64,000 nt of DNA from Marinobacter sp. C7 (GTDB taxonomy: Bacteria; Pseudomonadota; Gammaproteobacteria; Pseudomonadales; Oleiphilaceae). Made by a program: the position numbers and the translations under genes. The notes beneath the pieces are model-generated. The model made no database searches. It was not told the origin of the DNA and saw only the letters and a list, made by a program, of their open reading frames with translations. The stretch is from assembly GCF_022343555.1 (NCBI RefSeq), contig NZ_JAKQZH010000001.1:434001-498000 (forward strand). Direction: 5' to 3'. This document shows positions 26,190 through 35,532 of the stretch, piece by piece (position 1 is the stretch's first letter; the number at the start of each line of letters is the position of its first letter).

Positions 26190-27254
26190 TCAGAGCAGGG
26201 CGGCCTGTTCCGGTTCGGTGAGCAGTGATCGGATGGGGGCGGGGAGACCCAGTGCCAGGGCTTCGTCGCGGTGTAGCCAGCACAATCGATCGGAATCGGA
26301 AACTGTCGTGTTGCCGGTGACGGGCAGCCGCACAGGCTGGATGTGCAGGTGGTAGTGGCTGAAGGTGTGACGAAAGCCACTGATCAGTTCCGGATCGCCA
26401 CAGTTCATGCCCAGCTGCTGTTCGCAGGCTTCCGAAAGCTCTTCCGGGCCAAAAGCCGGGTCCAGTTCCGGCAGGCTCCAGAGACCGCCCCAGATGCCAC
26501 TGGGCGGCCGCCGCTCCAGCAGGATGCGGCCGTCGCTGTCTTCCAGAATGACCATCCAGGTGGTTTTTTCCGGTTTGGCTTTTTTGGGCCTGGAGCCGGG
26601 ATATAGGGCTGTCTCGCCACGGGCATGGGCCTGGCAGCCGGATTTGACCGGGCAGGCCTCGCAGTCGGGCCGGGAGCGGGTACATACCGTGGCCCCCAGA
26701 TCCATAATGGCCTGGGTGTAGTCGGTTACCCGTTCTTCCGGGGTGTGCGCCTCGGCGTGTTCCCATAGCCGCTTCAGCACGGCAGTCTGGCCGGGCCAGC
26801 CGGGAACTGCGTGGTAACGGGCCAGTACCCGTTTGACGTTGCCGTCGAGGATGGCGGCACGCTTGCCAAAGGCCTGGGCGACGATGGCGGCCGCGGTGGA
26901 GCGGCCGATGCCGGTGAGCGATTCCAGTGCCTCCGGATCCTGTGGAAACTTGCCGCCAAACTCCTCGACCACCTGTTTTGCCGCCTTGTGAAGGTTGCGG
27001 GCGCGAGCATAGTAGCCAAGGCCCGACCAGTGGCTCAGGACATCATCGACCGGCGCGCCTGCGAGGTCATGGACAGTCGGGAACCGGGCCATGAAGGCCT
27101 CGAAGTAGGGGATGACGGTTGCCACCTGGGTCTGCTGGAGCATGATCTCGGAGACCCATACCCGATAGGCGTTGCGGTCATGGTGCCACGGCAGGTCGTG
27201 CCTGCCGTGCTGGTCGTACCAGGTGAGCAGCTTGTCGGCGAAACGGTCGGTCAT
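26190..27254 (-). CDS. mutY: Adenine DNA glycosylase MutY
   Basis: Base-excision repair enzyme that removes adenine mispaired with 8-oxoguanine. The 354 residues have the N-terminal HhH-GPD domain ([17 protein letters not shown] with catalytic Glu, [12 protein letters not shown] hairpin, [13 protein letters not shown] with catalytic Asp), the [4Fe-4S] cluster motif [17 protein letters not shown] (C-x6-C-x2-C-x5-C), and a C-terminal NUDIX-like 8-oxoG recognition domain ([21 protein letters not shown]). The start ATG overlaps the asmA stop by one base (TAATG), so asmA, mutY and yggX form an operon. Confidence 0.97.
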   Translation of the reverse strand: MTDRFADKLLTWYDQHGRHDLPWHHDRNAYRVWVSEIMLQQTQVATVIPYFEAFMARFPTVHDLAGAPVDDVLSHWSGLGYYARARNLHKAAKQVVEEFGGKFPQDPEALESLTGIGRSTAAAIVAQAFGKRAAILDGNVKRVLARYHAVPGWPGQTAVLKRLWEHAEAHTPEERVTDYTQAIMDLGATVCTRSRPDCEACPVKSGCQAHARGETALYPGSRPKKAKPEKTTWMVILEDSDGRILLERRPPSGIWGGLWSLPELDPAFGPEELSEACEQQLGMNCGDPELISGFRHTFSHYHLHIQPVRLPVTGNTTVSDSDRLCWLHRDEALALGLPAPIRSLLTEPEQAALL

Positions 27255-29440
27255 TACTGGAACAGGCCCTTGAGCTTGTCGCCCAGTTTTTCCTCGATCT
27301 TTTCCTTCACCTTTTCTTCGGCCTCATCCTTGGCTTTGTCCACTTCTTTCTTCACCTTGGCCTTGGCGGCATTCTCCGCGATGGTTTTCAGGGTGTCCCG
27401 GAAGCGGGAGCCGTCAAAGGAGCACAGACCGGCGGGGTCCTCGGAGAAGTTGCCGCGGCATTCCACCGGAATCACCACGTTCTCCACGTATTCGGTGACC
27501 CGGCAGGCCGGATCCCGGTGCACTTCGCCCACAATGCGCAAGCCTGCTTCGTAGTCCAGGGTGGTTTGCTTCATGTCGACGGTGCCCTGACCTTCGAGCT
27601 TCATGCCCGCGAGTGAGGCAACGAGGTTCTTGTTGGCCAGAGTGTTGCCGTTGATGTCCAGGGTGCCGCTCATGTCGTTGAACGGGGTGGTAGCGCCCCA
27701 GTCGGTGGTGGTCAGTTGCTCCTGGTTGACCAGGGCAATGCCCTGGCAGGCCATGCGCGTCAGGTTCATTCGCCGGAACTCACCCTTGGCCAGGTTGAAG
27801 CTGATCTGGCCATCGGCATTCTCGCGCAGCACGGAAATGCGGTTGCCGGTGGTGGTGGCATTTACCTTCAGGTTGGCACCACCGCCGAGCATGTCCACTT
27901 CCGCCAGGTCGGTCAGCAGGGGCAGGGTCTGGACATTGGTCACGTTGGACGCGATGGTCCATTTGGGGTTGTCGCTGCGGGCATCGATGGTGGCGTTGGC
28001 ACCAAAGCTGCCTTCATACATCTTGCCGCTGAATTCGTCGACCTTGAGCACTCCGTTCTTGGCGGTGGTGCTGGCCTTTATGGCATTGATGGTCAGGTTG
28101 CTGACAACCAGCTTGCCAAGGCCGAAATCCACATCCAGCAGCAGTGTGCGCAGGGTTTCCAGCGGAAGCAGGTCGGACTCCGGGGCGGAGCCTGAGCCTC
28201 CGGCGGAGCCGGCCTCTGCCGTTTGCTGTTCCTCACTGGCGGCAGCGTCCTCGCCTTCTGCCTTGGGCGGCAGGTAACGATCGGCATTGAGTTCATCGCC
28301 CTGCAGATTGAAGACAATGCCGCCGTCGGCCAGGGTGTAGCTGCCGGAGCCGTTGAAAGTGGTGTCGTCGAGCTTGAAGGTAAGGTTTGCCAGGGCCGCC
28401 GTGCCTGGTGAGCCGCCGATGTCGGTGGAGAAGGCAACGGCTTTGAGTACATCGGGATCGCTGGTTTCGATGGCTGGCTGGCCCAGGTTGCCGAGCAGCT
28501 GCTTCAGCGAGAATTCCTGGATGTTTAGATTGCCCTTCAGGGCCGGTTTGTCGCCGAAGCCCTGTACTTCGAGTTCGGTCGACAGGGCCAGGTTGGCGAG
28601 GCTGGCGGTGAAGCCGGAGAGTGTTGCGGTTTCGTTTTCCAGGTTGGCTTTGGCTGAGCCGGCAAGCTCGGCGGTAACGGACTTGCCGCCAAACGGCTCA
28701 CCACTCATATCAAACACCGCCTTGAGGCCGGACACGGCGAAGTCGTTGAGAGCCTCGTTGGCGGCCAGCCGGGCGTTGATGCTGCCATCAACCTTGAGTT
28801 GTGGCTTGGTGGTGTCCACCTGGAAGCTGATTTCCAATGGGAATTCGGAACCCAGGGTGATATCGCTGGCATTGACCGCGAAGTTCTCGAGGGTCACCGC
28901 CTGCCCGGTACTGTTGTCCGTGTAATGGACCTGGGCATTGCTGATCTGGACGTTTTCAACATTGAAGTTGAGCGGCTCTCCGCCAGAGGCCGTTTCCTGT
29001 GGCGGCTGTTCGGCGGGTTGTTCCGCCGGTGCATCGTCCTCGCCTGGTGCGGACTCACGCATGATCCGCGTCCAGTTGCCTTCGCCCGCTTTGTTGACTT
29101 CCAGATTGGCCTCCAGGCCGTCAAGGACGAAGGTGCTCACCCGGGGCGACATGGCAATCAGGGACCAGAAATCCACCTCTGCCACCAGCTGTTCCAGGGC
29201 AACGAAGCGCTTTTCCTCCAGGTCGGCGCTCACATTATTGAGTTCCAGGCCAAGGGGAATGAAGGACCATCCGATATCACCTTCCAGTTTCAGATCCAGG
29301 TTGGTCTGTTGTTCGACCGCCTTTTCGATCTGCGGTTTGTAGTCGTTCGGATCGATCAGCGCCATGGCAATCGCGATAGCCACCACGGCCAGAATAATGA
29401 TGGCAACGATGGCAATCAGGAGGTAACGAACAGCTTTCAT
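27254..29440 (-). CDS. asmA: AsmA-family envelope protein
   Basis: Large inner-membrane-anchored periplasmic protein of 728 residues. One N-terminal transmembrane helix (residues 5-27, RYLLIAIVAIIILAVVAIAI) is followed by the AsmA block DPNDYKPQIEKAVEQQTNLDLKLEGDIGWSFIPLGLELNNVS and a long beta-rich repeat region with C-terminal AsmA_2 features (GQISFNLAKGEFRRMNLTRM). A Pro/Glu/Ala-rich linker (DDAPAEQPAEQPPQE) lies near residue 135. AsmA proteins are thought to take part in lipid transport or outer-membrane biogenesis. ATG 29440 is 8 bases after GGAAG; a GTG two codons upstream is too close to it. Confidence 0.9.
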   Translation of the reverse strand: MKAVRYLLIAIVAIIILAVVAIAIAMALIDPNDYKPQIEKAVEQQTNLDLKLEGDIGWSFIPLGLELNNVSADLEEKRFVALEQLVAEVDFWSLIAMSPRVSTFVLDGLEANLEVNKAGEGNWTRIMRESAPGEDDAPAEQPAEQPPQETASGGEPLNFNVENVQISNAQVHYTDNSTGQAVTLENFAVNASDITLGSEFPLEISFQVDTTKPQLKVDGSINARLAANEALNDFAVSGLKAVFDMSGEPFGGKSVTAELAGSAKANLENETATLSGFTASLANLALSTELEVQGFGDKPALKGNLNIQEFSLKQLLGNLGQPAIETSDPDVLKAVAFSTDIGGSPGTAALANLTFKLDDTTFNGSGSYTLADGGIVFNLQGDELNADRYLPPKAEGEDAAASEEQQTAEAGSAGGSGSAPESDLLPLETLRTLLLDVDFGLGKLVVSNLTINAIKASTTAKNGVLKVDEFSGKMYEGSFGANATIDARSDNPKWTIASNVTNVQTLPLLTDLAEVDMLGGGANLKVNATTTGNRISVLRENADGQISFNLAKGEFRRMNLTRMACQGIALVNQEQLTTTDWGATTPFNDMSGTLDINGNTLANKNLVASLAGMKLEGQGTVDMKQTTLDYEAGLRIVGEVHRDPACRVTEYVENVVIPVECRGNFSEDPAGLCSFDGSRFRDTLKTIAENAAKAKVKKEVDKAKDEAEEKVKEKIEEKLGDKLKGLFQ

Positions 29441-29647
29441 GATCACAGCTTCCTTGTTCCGGTGAGCGTCGGGAGCTTGAGGCCAAGACCCCGGGCTAAT
29501 AAAGTTAAGGATAACGCAGGGTTAACAAATTAACAGCGCAGGAATATGACAATGGTGTAGTGATAGGCCAAAATACACCCCCTGATTTTCCCGCGAGGGG
29601 CCATTGGGCCTCCGCAGACAGTTTATAAAGACAAGAAGGAGTGGGCT

Positions 29648-30109
29648 GTGGCAATTACTGTGTCGATCGAATTGAACCGCGATCTGGAGATCCCCGCGGG
29701 TTACGACGAAGTCTTTGAGTTGCTGGCCGACGTACCGCGTTCCGCCAGTTATTTCCCGAAAGTCGACAAGCTCACTGACCTGGGCGATAACAGCTATCGC
29801 TGGGAGATGGAGAAGGTGGGTGTGGACAAGCATGCCATCCAGTCTGTCTACGCCTGCAAATACTACTCGGACAAGGACGCGGGCAAGATTACCTGGGAAC
29901 CGATCAAGGGCGAGGGTAACGGCGTGGTGAGCGGTTCCTGGACCCTGGCAGCCAACGGTGACGATGCCACCAGGGTGAAATTCCGCACCAGCGCAGAACT
30001 GACCGTGCCCCTGCCGAGCCTGCTCAAGCTGGCCATCAGCCCGGTGATCAAGCACGAGTTCAACAGCCTCGTGGACACCTACATGGACAACCTCAAGAAA
30101 GCGTTCTGA
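29648..30109 (+). CDS. SRPBCC (START-like) family protein
   Basis: Protein of 153 residues with the SRPBCC helix-grip pattern: an N-terminal strand VSIELNRDLEIPAGYDEVFELLADVPRSASYFPKVDKLTDLG, central strands YRWEMEKVGV and GVVSGSWTLAANGDDATRVKFRTSAEL, and a long C-terminal helix PLPSLLKLAISPVIKHEFNSLVDTYMDNLKKAF. It probably binds a hydrophobic ligand. The start is GTG at 29648 with AGAAGGAG 8 bases upstream. No functional partner is obvious; it is divergent from asmA and precedes the his genes. Confidence 0.8.
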   Translation: MAITVSIELNRDLEIPAGYDEVFELLADVPRSASYFPKVDKLTDLGDNSYRWEMEKVGVDKHAIQSVYACKYYSDKDAGKITWEPIKGEGNGVVSGSWTLAANGDDATRVKFRTSAELTVPLPSLLKLAISPVIKHEFNSLVDTYMDNLKKAF

Positions 30110-30158
30110 GCTATTGCGGTCATTGATACGGTTGCGGGACTCCGGCGGGCATAAAAGG

Positions 30159-30164
30159 TATAAT
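30159..30164 (+). promoter_or_regulatory. -10 element upstream of hisB
   Basis: TATAAT matches the sigma-70 consensus fully and is 53 bases before the hisB start. No good -35 lies 16-18 bases upstream, so activator dependence or a weak promoter is likely. Confidence 0.45.
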
Positions 30165-30216
30165 CCGCAAACAAAATGTTTACGGCACCAAGCCGGTTTA
30201 TGACGACGGAGTCTCC

Positions 30217-30810
30217 ATGGCCGAACGTAAGGCTCGCGTAGAACGCAATACCCTCGAAACACAGATTACCGTCGAGATCGATCTCGACGGCACCGGCAAG
30301 TCCAGCTTCGACACCGGTGTTCCGTTCCTTGAGCACATGATGGACCAGATCGCCCGCCACGGGCTGGTCGACCTCAACATTGTCTCGAAGGGCGACCTGC
30401 ACATTGACGATCACCACACCGTGGAAGACATCGGCATTACCCTGGGCCAGGCCTTCAAGCAGGCGGTGGGTGACAAAAAGGGCATCCGTCGCTACGGACA
30501 TGCCTACGTGCCCCTGGATGAGGCCCTGTCCCGCGTTGTGATCGACCTGTCAGGCCGTCCGGGCCTGGCCATGGATGTGCCCTATACCCGCGCTTCTGTG
30601 GGTGGCTTCGATGTGGACCTGTTCGAGGAGTTCTTCCACGGGTTCGTTAACCACTCCATGGTGACCCTGCATATCGACAATCTGAAGGGCAAGAACACCC
30701 ACCACCAGATTGAAACGGTGTTCAAGGCCTTTGGCCGTGCGTTGCGCATGGCGATTGAGATGGACGAGCGCATGGCGGGGATTACTCCCTCCACCAAAGG
30801 CTCGCTGTAA
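30217..30810 (+). CDS. hisB: Imidazoleglycerol-phosphate dehydratase HisB (monofunctional)
   Basis: Histidine biosynthesis: dehydrates imidazole-glycerol phosphate to imidazole-acetol phosphate. At 197 residues it is the stand-alone dehydratase, without the histidinol-phosphatase domain fused in Escherichia coli. The duplicated metal-binding motifs are [42 protein letters not shown] and [18 protein letters not shown] (Mn-ligand His/Glu). It is the first gene of hisB-hisH-hisA-hisF. ATG 30217 fits the family start. Confidence 0.97.
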   Translation: MAERKARVERNTLETQITVEIDLDGTGKSSFDTGVPFLEHMMDQIARHGLVDLNIVSKGDLHIDDHHTVEDIGITLGQAFKQAVGDKKGIRRYGHAYVPLDEALSRVVIDLSGRPGLAMDVPYTRASVGGFDVDLFEEFFHGFVNHSMVTLHIDNLKGKNTHHQIETVFKAFGRALRMAIEMDERMAGITPSTKGSL

Positions 30811-30840
30811 CCGGTCACCAACAGGACATCGCATTTGACC

Positions 30841-31479
30841 ATGAAAACCGTTGCCATCATCGACTACGGTATGGGGAACCTTCATTCCGCACGCAAGGCG
30901 GTGGAGCACGTTGCCCCGGATGTCACCGTCCTGGTGACCGATAACGCCGACCAGATCCGGGAGGCAGATCATGTCATTCTGCCCGGGGTCGGCGCCATTC
31001 GTGACTGCATGGCGGAGATTCGCCGGCTGGAGGTAGATACGCTGGTCCGGGAAGTGTCCCGGGATCGTCCCTTCCTGGGTATCTGTGTCGGCATGCAGGC
31101 GCTGATGTCACGCAGCGAGGAGAACGGCGGCGTGGACTGTATCGGCCTGTTCCCCTCAGAGGTCCGCTATTTCGGCGATCACCTGGTGGAAAACGGTGAG
31201 CGCCTGAAGGTGCCCCATATGGGCTGGAACGAAGTCTTCCAGACCATCGATCACCCGCTCTGGCACAACATCCCGGACGGTGACCGCTTCTACTTCGTGC
31301 ACAGTTTCTACGCCGAGGCCGAGGGCAATGCCGACATGGCCGGCCGGACCCGCTACGGCGTCGACCTGGCGGCAGCGGTTGCCCGGGACAACATCTTTGC
31401 AGTCCAGTTCCACCCGGAAAAAAGTGCCCGGGCTGGCCTGCAGCTGCTGAAAAACTTTGTGGACTGGTCCGGCAAGTAA
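30841..31479 (+). CDS. hisH: Imidazole glycerol phosphate synthase glutaminase subunit HisH
   Basis: Class I glutamine amidotransferase that feeds ammonia to HisF. The 212 residues contain the oxyanion and nucleophile motif [12 protein letters not shown] (catalytic Cys) and the His/Glu pair in [23 protein letters not shown] 30841 is chosen over a TTG two codons earlier. It lies 30 bases after hisB. Confidence 0.96.
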   Translation: MKTVAIIDYGMGNLHSARKAVEHVAPDVTVLVTDNADQIREADHVILPGVGAIRDCMAEIRRLEVDTLVREVSRDRPFLGICVGMQALMSRSEENGGVDCIGLFPSEVRYFGDHLVENGERLKVPHMGWNEVFQTIDHPLWHNIPDGDRFYFVHSFYAEAEGNADMAGRTRYGVDLAAAVARDNIFAVQFHPEKSARAGLQLLKNFVDWSGK

Positions 31480-31516
31480 CGCCGGCCATCAGAACGAACT
31501 ACACGGACATTGCTCT

Positions 31517-32254
31517 ATGCTGATTATCCCCGCCATTGATCTCAAAGACGGCAAATGCGTACGCCTGCGCCAGGGCCGGATGGATGACTCCACCGTTTTC
31601 GGCGACGATCCGGTCGACATGGCCACCCGCTGGGTGGACGCTGGCGCGCGCCGCCTGCACCTGGTAGACCTGAATGGTGCCTTTGCCGGCGAGCCGGTCA
31701 ATGGCGAGATCGTCCAGGCCATCGCCAGGAAGTATCCGGACCTGCCGATCCAGATCGGCGGTGGTATCCGTTCGGCCGAAACCATCGAGGCCTATCTCAA
31801 GGCAGGCGTCCAATGGGTGATCATCGGTACCAAGGCGGTGAAAGAGCCGGAGTTCGTGACTGAAATGTGCAAGCGCTTCCCTGGCCACATCATCGTCGGC
31901 CTGGATGCCAAAGATGGCCGGGTGGCCACCGATGGTTGGGCGGAAGTCTCCGAGGTGATGGCGGTGGACCTGGCCAAGCGCTTCGCCAACGACGGTGTTG
32001 ATTCCATCGTCTACACCGACATCAGCCGCGATGGCATGATGCAGGGCGTGAACGTGGAAGCGACGGCGAAGCTGGCTGAAGAAGGCGGTATTCCGGTCAT
32101 TGCCTCCGGTGGTGTCACCAATATGGATGACCTCAAGCGCCTCGCCGAAGTGGCGGACAAAGGTATCCTCGGGGCGATCACCGGCCGTGCCATCTACGAA
32201 GGCACCCTCGATGTGGCCGAGGCCCAGGCCTTCTGCGACAGCCTGAACGGCTGA
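31517..32254 (+). CDS. hisA: Phosphoribosylformimino-5-aminoimidazole carboxamide ribotide isomerase HisA
   Basis: Fourth histidine-pathway step, a (beta/alpha)8 isomerase of 245 residues, normal length. Catalytic Asp is in [17 protein letters not shown] and the second in [17 protein letters not shown]; phosphate-binding loops are [15 protein letters not shown] and [12 protein letters not shown]. An earlier in-frame ATG at 31457 lies within hisH; the ATG at 31517 matches the family start. Confidence 0.97.
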   Translation: MLIIPAIDLKDGKCVRLRQGRMDDSTVFGDDPVDMATRWVDAGARRLHLVDLNGAFAGEPVNGEIVQAIARKYPDLPIQIGGGIRSAETIEAYLKAGVQWVIIGTKAVKEPEFVTEMCKRFPGHIIVGLDAKDGRVATDGWAEVSEVMAVDLAKRFANDGVDSIVYTDISRDGMMQGVNVEATAKLAEEGGIPVIASGGVTNMDDLKRLAEVADKGILGAITGRAIYEGTLDVAEAQAFCDSLNG

Positions 32255-32264
32255 GGGAGTTAGC

Positions 32265-33038
32265 ATGGGACTGGCAAAACGCATCATTCCCTGCCTGGAC
32301 GTGGACAAGGGGCGCGTGGTCAAAGGCGTGAACTTCGTGGATATCCGGGATGCCGGGGATCCGGTGGAAGTGGCCCGGCGTTATAACGAGCAGGGCGCTG
32401 ACGAAATCACTTTCCTGGATATTACGGCCAGCCACGAGAGTCGTGACACCACCTACGAGACGGTGGAGCGAATGGCGGCGGAGGTGTTCATTCCGCTGAC
32501 CGTGGGTGGAGGTGTACGTACCGTCGAGGATATCCGCAAGTTGTTGAATGCCGGAGCCGACAAGGTATCCATTAACACTGCCGCGGTCTTTAACCCGGAG
32601 TTTGTTCGGGAGGCAGCCGAGCGCTTCGGCAGCCAGTGTATTGTTGTAGCCATCGATGCCAAGCGGGTCAGTGGCGAAGGCGAGGAGCCGCGCTGGGAAA
32701 TCTTCACTCACGGTGGCCGCAAGCCCACCGGGCTGGATGCGGTCGAATGGGCCCGTAAGATGGTCGAGATGGGCGCCGGCGAGTTGCTCCTGACCAGCAT
32801 GGACCGGGACGGCACCAAGATCGGCTTCGACCTGGGCCTGACTCGCGCCATCAGTGATGCCGTGGCGGTGCCGGTGATTGCCTCGGGTGGCGTGGGGGAG
32901 CTTCAGCACCTCGCGGATGGCGTCACCAAAGGCGGTGCGGATGCGGTGTTGGCCGCCTCCATTTTCCACTTCGGGCAGCATACGATTCCCGAGGCGAAGG
33001 CGTTCATGAAGGCGCAGGGGATTGAAGTCCGGGATTGA
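32265..33038 (+). CDS. hisF: Imidazole glycerol phosphate synthase cyclase subunit HisF
   Basis: Cyclase partner of HisH that forms imidazole-glycerol phosphate and AICAR. The 257-residue TIM barrel starts [24 protein letters not shown] (catalytic Asp11) and has [11 protein letters not shown] (second catalytic Asp), [12 protein letters not shown] and [12 protein letters not shown] phosphate loops. It is the last gene of the his run; palindrome cluster 3 starts 18 bases after its stop. Confidence 0.97.
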   Translation: MGLAKRIIPCLDVDKGRVVKGVNFVDIRDAGDPVEVARRYNEQGADEITFLDITASHESRDTTYETVERMAAEVFIPLTVGGGVRTVEDIRKLLNAGADKVSINTAAVFNPEFVREAAERFGSQCIVVAIDAKRVSGEGEEPRWEIFTHGGRKPTGLDAVEWARKMVEMGAGELLLTSMDRDGTKIGFDLGLTRAISDAVAVPVIASGGVGELQHLADGVTKGGADAVLAASIFHFGQHTIPEAKAFMKAQGIEVRD

Positions 33039-33056
33039 GCAGATGTGAGTGAAGGT

Positions 33057-33211
33057 GGGGTCAGAAGAAGGCGTTCTTCTGACCCCGTTTTCAGGGCAAC
33101 CTCCGAGTGAAAGCCGAAGCCGGGGTCAGATGAACGCTTTCATCTGACCCCTACTTTATGACCCCATAGTCACGGTCCTCCGGGGTCAGAAGAACGCCTT
33201 CTTCTGACCCC
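33057..33211. repeat. Palindrome cluster 3 (3 copies) between hisF and yibQ
   Basis: Copies at 33057-33086 (AGAAG, preceded by TGAAGG and followed by GTTTTC), 33122-33151 (AGATG) and 33182-33211 (AGAAG). The third copy is inside the 3' end of the yibQ reading frame, whose TAG stop uses the last base of the second copy. Confidence 0.95.
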
Positions 33212-34029
33212 AGCTTGATCTTCCCCGCATAAGCCGGCCGAATCGCCTGTTTCTCCCCCTCCGCAAACATCTCCCGGTTCCCGTTACGCATGGCCCAGAG
33301 CCCGCTCACCGTGGCGATCGCGATGCCCTGCTGATCCAGCAGTGGTAGATGCTTCTCCAGGTAGTCCACGGTGACCTTGTGCGGATGGCCGATGCCCACC
33401 GCGCTGCCATTCTCTTTGGCCCGTTTGATCAATAACTTGAACTGCCGGTCGACAAATTCTTCGGTCTGCTCGTGGTCGAGGAACACGTCCCGGGTCAGGG
33501 ACGGGATCTGGTAGGCGTTAGCGACGTCGCTTGCGACGGAGGAGGCGATGGTGCGGCTATCGACGAAATACACCGGGTATTTGTCCAGTTCTCTCATGAC
33601 CCAGTCCATGGCTTCCAGTTTCTGGGTCAGCAGGCTGCCCATGTGGTTGTTGACGCCACTGACAAAGGGAATGGACTGCAGCGAGCGGCGCAGGGTCTGG
33701 CTCAGGGTGTGTTCGTCCATATCCGGTGTGAGCCCGCCGGCTCCCAGGCTGAAGTTCTGGGTATTGGCCATGGGCGCATGCAGCATGATTTCCTTGTTCT
33801 GCCGGTGGGCCAGAGTGGCCAGTTGTTCGGTGAAACGCCGGTAGGGCAGGAAGGCGAGGGTCAGCGGCTGATCCATGTTGACCAGGCGCCGGCCTTCCTG
33901 AAGGTTGTGTCCCATATCGTCAATGATGATGGCGATAGTGGGTGGCAGTTCGCGATTAGTGTCCTGGGCAGTCGCAGTTGTTGCCGCAACGCACGCAACT
34001 GCCAGGAACAGGTAACGAATCAGGCTCAC
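33151..34029 (-). CDS. yibQ: Divergent polysaccharide deacetylase YibQ, tail encoded by a repeat
   Basis: Periplasmic member of the divergent polysaccharide deacetylase family (DUF610), 292 residues. The signal peptide is MSLIRYLFLAVACVAATTATA. Family motifs are TIAIIIDDMGHNLQEGR, KEIMLHAPM, FVSGVNNHMGSLLT, YFVDSRTIASSVA and GSAVGIGHPHKVTVDYL. Translation starts at GTG 34029, which overlaps the ctpA stop (GTGA). The last 20 or so residues (from IKLGSEEGVLLTP) are encoded by a 30-bp palindrome copy, so the natural C-terminus has been replaced or extended. The envC-ctpA-yibQ neighbourhood suggests a cell-wall role. Confidence 0.88.
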   Translation of the reverse strand: MSLIRYLFLAVACVAATTATAQDTNRELPPTIAIIIDDMGHNLQEGRRLVNMDQPLTLAFLPYRRFTEQLATLAHRQNKEIMLHAPMANTQNFSLGAGGLTPDMDEHTLSQTLRRSLQSIPFVSGVNNHMGSLLTQKLEAMDWVMRELDKYPVYFVDSRTIASSVASDVANAYQIPSLTRDVFLDHEQTEEFVDRQFKLLIKRAKENGSAVGIGHPHKVTVDYLEKHLPLLDQQGIAIATVSGLWAMRNGNREMFAEGEKQAIRPAYAGKIKLGSEEGVLLTPEDRDYGVIK

Positions 34030-35426
34030 TCGCCGCTTCCTTCTCCGGAGGTTGTCCCCCTGCGGTTAAGGATGTGCATGCCCTTGAGCAGATTCAACGC
34101 GGAGCGTAGCTGGTAATCCCGCTGGACCATGGAGCCGGTTTCCGCTGCCTGTTCGCCTGAGCGGTCCCGCTCCTGACCTTCATTCTGCCCTTCAAGGTGG
34201 CCGCTGAGGTCTGCCTCGGTAAAGAAAGGCTGGCCGTCGAGTTCGGTCAGTTCCGCCGGGCGCACCATAATGTCGGGCTCGATACCGGTGGCCTGAATGG
34301 AGCGGCCGTCCGGTGTGTAGTAGCGCGCAGTGGTCATCTTGATGGCATGGGTCTCGTCCAGCGGGATAACGGTCTGGACACTGCCCTTGCCGAAGGACTG
34401 GGTACCCATGATGACGGCTCTCTGGTGATCCTGGAGTGCGCCGGCGAGGATCTCGGACGCTGAGGCGGAGCCGCCGTTGATCAGTACGACGATCGGTGTA
34501 CCGGCCATGATGTCACCCGGCTTGGCACTGAAACGCAGCCGTGAACTCTGGATCCGACCCTCGGTGTAGACAATCAGTCCGCCGTCGAGCAGGGCGTCAG
34601 CGGTTTCCACGGCGGCCTGCAGCACGCCACCGGGATTGTTGCGCAAGTCGATGACCAGTCCGTCGAGGTCGGCACCGTGTTCGGTCTCGAGTTTTTTCAG
34701 CGCGTCCCGGAACTGGCCGCCGGTGTCGGCCTGGAACTGGGTGATGCGCAGGTAGCCGTAACCGTTATCGAGCATGCGCGACTTCACGCTGGTCACCTTG
34801 ATGATATCCCGGGTGACATCGATTTCGATCGGGGCGCTCTCGCCTTCGCGCATGATCGTGAGGGTCAGCACGGTGCCGGGCTTGCCCCGCATCAGTTGCA
34901 CGGCTTCCTCGAGGGACATGCCCTTCACCGGCTTCTCGTCGAGCTTGATGATCAGGTCGCCGGCCTGGACACCGGCTTTCTGTGCGGGGGTGTCGTCGAT
35001 CGGGGCGATCACTTTGACGAAGCCGTTTTCCATGCCCACTTCGATGCCGAGGCCGCCGAATTCGCCGGAGGTGCTTTCTTCCAGTTCTTCGTAGTCTTTG
35101 GGGGCAAGGTAGGTGGAGTGGGGATCGAGGTCGGACAACATGCCTTTGATGGCACTTTCCAGCAGTTGCTGGTCAGAGACTTCCTCGACGTAGGCGTCCT
35201 TGATGCGGCTGAACACTTCGGTGAATTTGCGCAGATCATCCAGCGGCAGCTGCTTTTCGGGATCGGGCAGGGTGACTTCCACCCGCTCTCCGTCCTGGAT
35301 GCCCTCCAGCAATTCCCGGGACTGGGGATCCTGGGCAAGCGCAATGCCCGAGGCGGTAATGAAACAGGTAGCGAGCGTGAGTTTGCGCATAATCCTTGGT
35401 GGAAGTGTACTTCTGACCCGTTTCAT
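34026..35426 (-). CDS. ctpA: Carboxy-terminal processing protease CtpA (S41 family)
   Basis: Periplasmic serine protease of about 466 residues. There is a signal peptide (RKLTLATCFITASGIALA), an N-terminal helical region, a PDZ domain (about residues 95-175; GIEVGMENGFVKVIAPIDDTPAQKAGVQAGDLIIKLD) and an S41 protease core with INGGSASASEILAGALQ (catalytic Ser) and TQSFGKGSVQTVIPL (catalytic Lys). CtpA-type proteases act on cell-wall hydrolases and their regulators, which fits the adjacent envC. The start is ATG 35426 or the shorter ATG 35390; an in-frame ATG at 35450 is less likely. The 3' end overlaps yibQ by 4 bases. Confidence 0.93.
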   Translation of the reverse strand: MKRVRSTLPPRIMRKLTLATCFITASGIALAQDPQSRELLEGIQDGERVEVTLPDPEKQLPLDDLRKFTEVFSRIKDAYVEEVSDQQLLESAIKGMLSDLDPHSTYLAPKDYEELEESTSGEFGGLGIEVGMENGFVKVIAPIDDTPAQKAGVQAGDLIIKLDEKPVKGMSLEEAVQLMRGKPGTVLTLTIMREGESAPIEIDVTRDIIKVTSVKSRMLDNGYGYLRITQFQADTGGQFRDALKKLETEHGADLDGLVIDLRNNPGGVLQAAVETADALLDGGLIVYTEGRIQSSRLRFSAKPGDIMAGTPIVVLINGGSASASEILAGALQDHQRAVIMGTQSFGKGSVQTVIPLDETHAIKMTTARYYTPDGRSIQATGIEPDIMVRPAELTELDGQPFFTEADLSGHLEGQNEGQERDRSGEQAAETGSMVQRDYQLRSALNLLKGMHILNRRGTTSGEGSGE

Positions 35427-35532
35427 CAATATATCCCGTTCTGTTTCCACTAGTTGGACGTATTTCCCTGATTCCCGACAGTATGGCTTCAGCCGGACCG
35501 TTTGTCAGCCCTCGCGTTGGCACACCGGAATG

